Shown in pieces: positions 5,585-5,693 of a stretch of 5,693 nucleotides of DNA. Position 1 is the first letter of the stretch. Each line of letters begins with the position of its first letter. The notes beneath the pieces were generated by a model. That model made no database searches and was not told where the DNA came from. It saw nothing but the letters and a program-made list of their open reading frames with translations. Source of the stretch: an uncultured Clostridia bacterium (GTDB taxonomy: Bacteria; Bacillota; Clostridia; Oscillospirales; Acutalibacteraceae); the NCBI GenBank assembly GCA_945868935.1, contig CAMBNE010000088.1:1-5693 (forward strand), in the 5' to 3' direction. The translations under genes were made by a program, and so were the position numbers.

Positions 5585-5624
5585 GGGCAAATCGAGTGGA
5601 AAAATCGGATATTGAGGTTAAAAC

Positions 5625-5693
5625 GGTTGCCCGAATTATAAATTGATATATAGGTGACGTTTCGGGCGACCACACAGGGTCGCCCCTACGGAA
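5625..5693. repeat. Intergenic repeat element with three complementary arms (runs off window)
   Basis: GGGCGACC (5664-5671) pairs perfectly with GGTCGCCC (5678-5685) around a six-base loop. An upstream arm GGTTGCCCGAA (5625-5635) also pairs with TTCGGGCGACC (5661-5671) except for one G-U, so the middle arm has two competing partners. The last ~30 bases resemble, from memory, a dispersed GTAGGGGCGACC...GGTCGCCCG repeat abundant in gut Clostridia. The sequence from 5531 to the edge shows no supportable gene. Confidence 0.55.

Noticed and set aside
5388..5675. Minus-strand 95-codon frame over the right end
   Set aside because: It overlaps the end of tatD, the terminator and the repeat region, and has no motif or ribosome binding site.

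Overview
The window looks like a chromosomal segment of a low-to-moderate GC member of the Clostridia, most likely in or near the Oscillospiraceae (Ruminococcus-like). The basis is AGGAG/GAGGTG ribosome binding sites, sigma-A type promoters with 17-base spacers, an ECF sigma factor with a membrane-anchored C-terminal extension, a CpXC-domain protein, and two dyad- or tandem-repeat-bearing intergenic sequences of a kind I remember from such gut Firmicutes genomes. No rRNA, tRNA, CRISPR array, transposase or phage gene is visible.

Layout. Bases 1-1574 (minus strand) encode an ECF-type sigma factor whose first ~190 residues are an ordinary sigma2-sigma4 pair. They are followed by a membrane segment and a long, probably extracytoplasmic domain that runs off the left edge. 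Its promoter lies at 1662-1690. Bases 1810-2397 (minus strand) encode a 195-residue helical, acidic-tailed protein of unknown function, closed by a clear intrinsic terminator (1749-1788). A 168-base divergent region (2398-2565) holds one promoter for each direction and several inverted repeats that could be operators.

On the plus strand follow three genes: a CpXC-domain protein (2566-3264), a 453-residue protein with three predicted membrane segments (3357-4718), and a TatD-family metal-dependent hydrolase (4722-5489). The last two are tightly coupled, with 3 bases between them. The first two are separated by 92 bases containing a tandem 7-base repeat array. An intrinsic terminator follows tatD. 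The remaining ~165 bases at the right edge contain no supportable gene but are rich in inverted repeats, ending in a GGGCGACC/GGTCGCCC hairpin.

How it may work together. The sigma factor appears built to sense something outside the membrane within one polypeptide, which would make a separate anti-sigma factor unnecessary; this is inference from architecture. The plus-strand genes probably form one transcription unit, but no shared pathway is evident. I see no clear defence system or other obviously new multi-gene system. The most notable items are the fused sigma factor, the nested dyads over the CpXC promoter, and the repeat elements.
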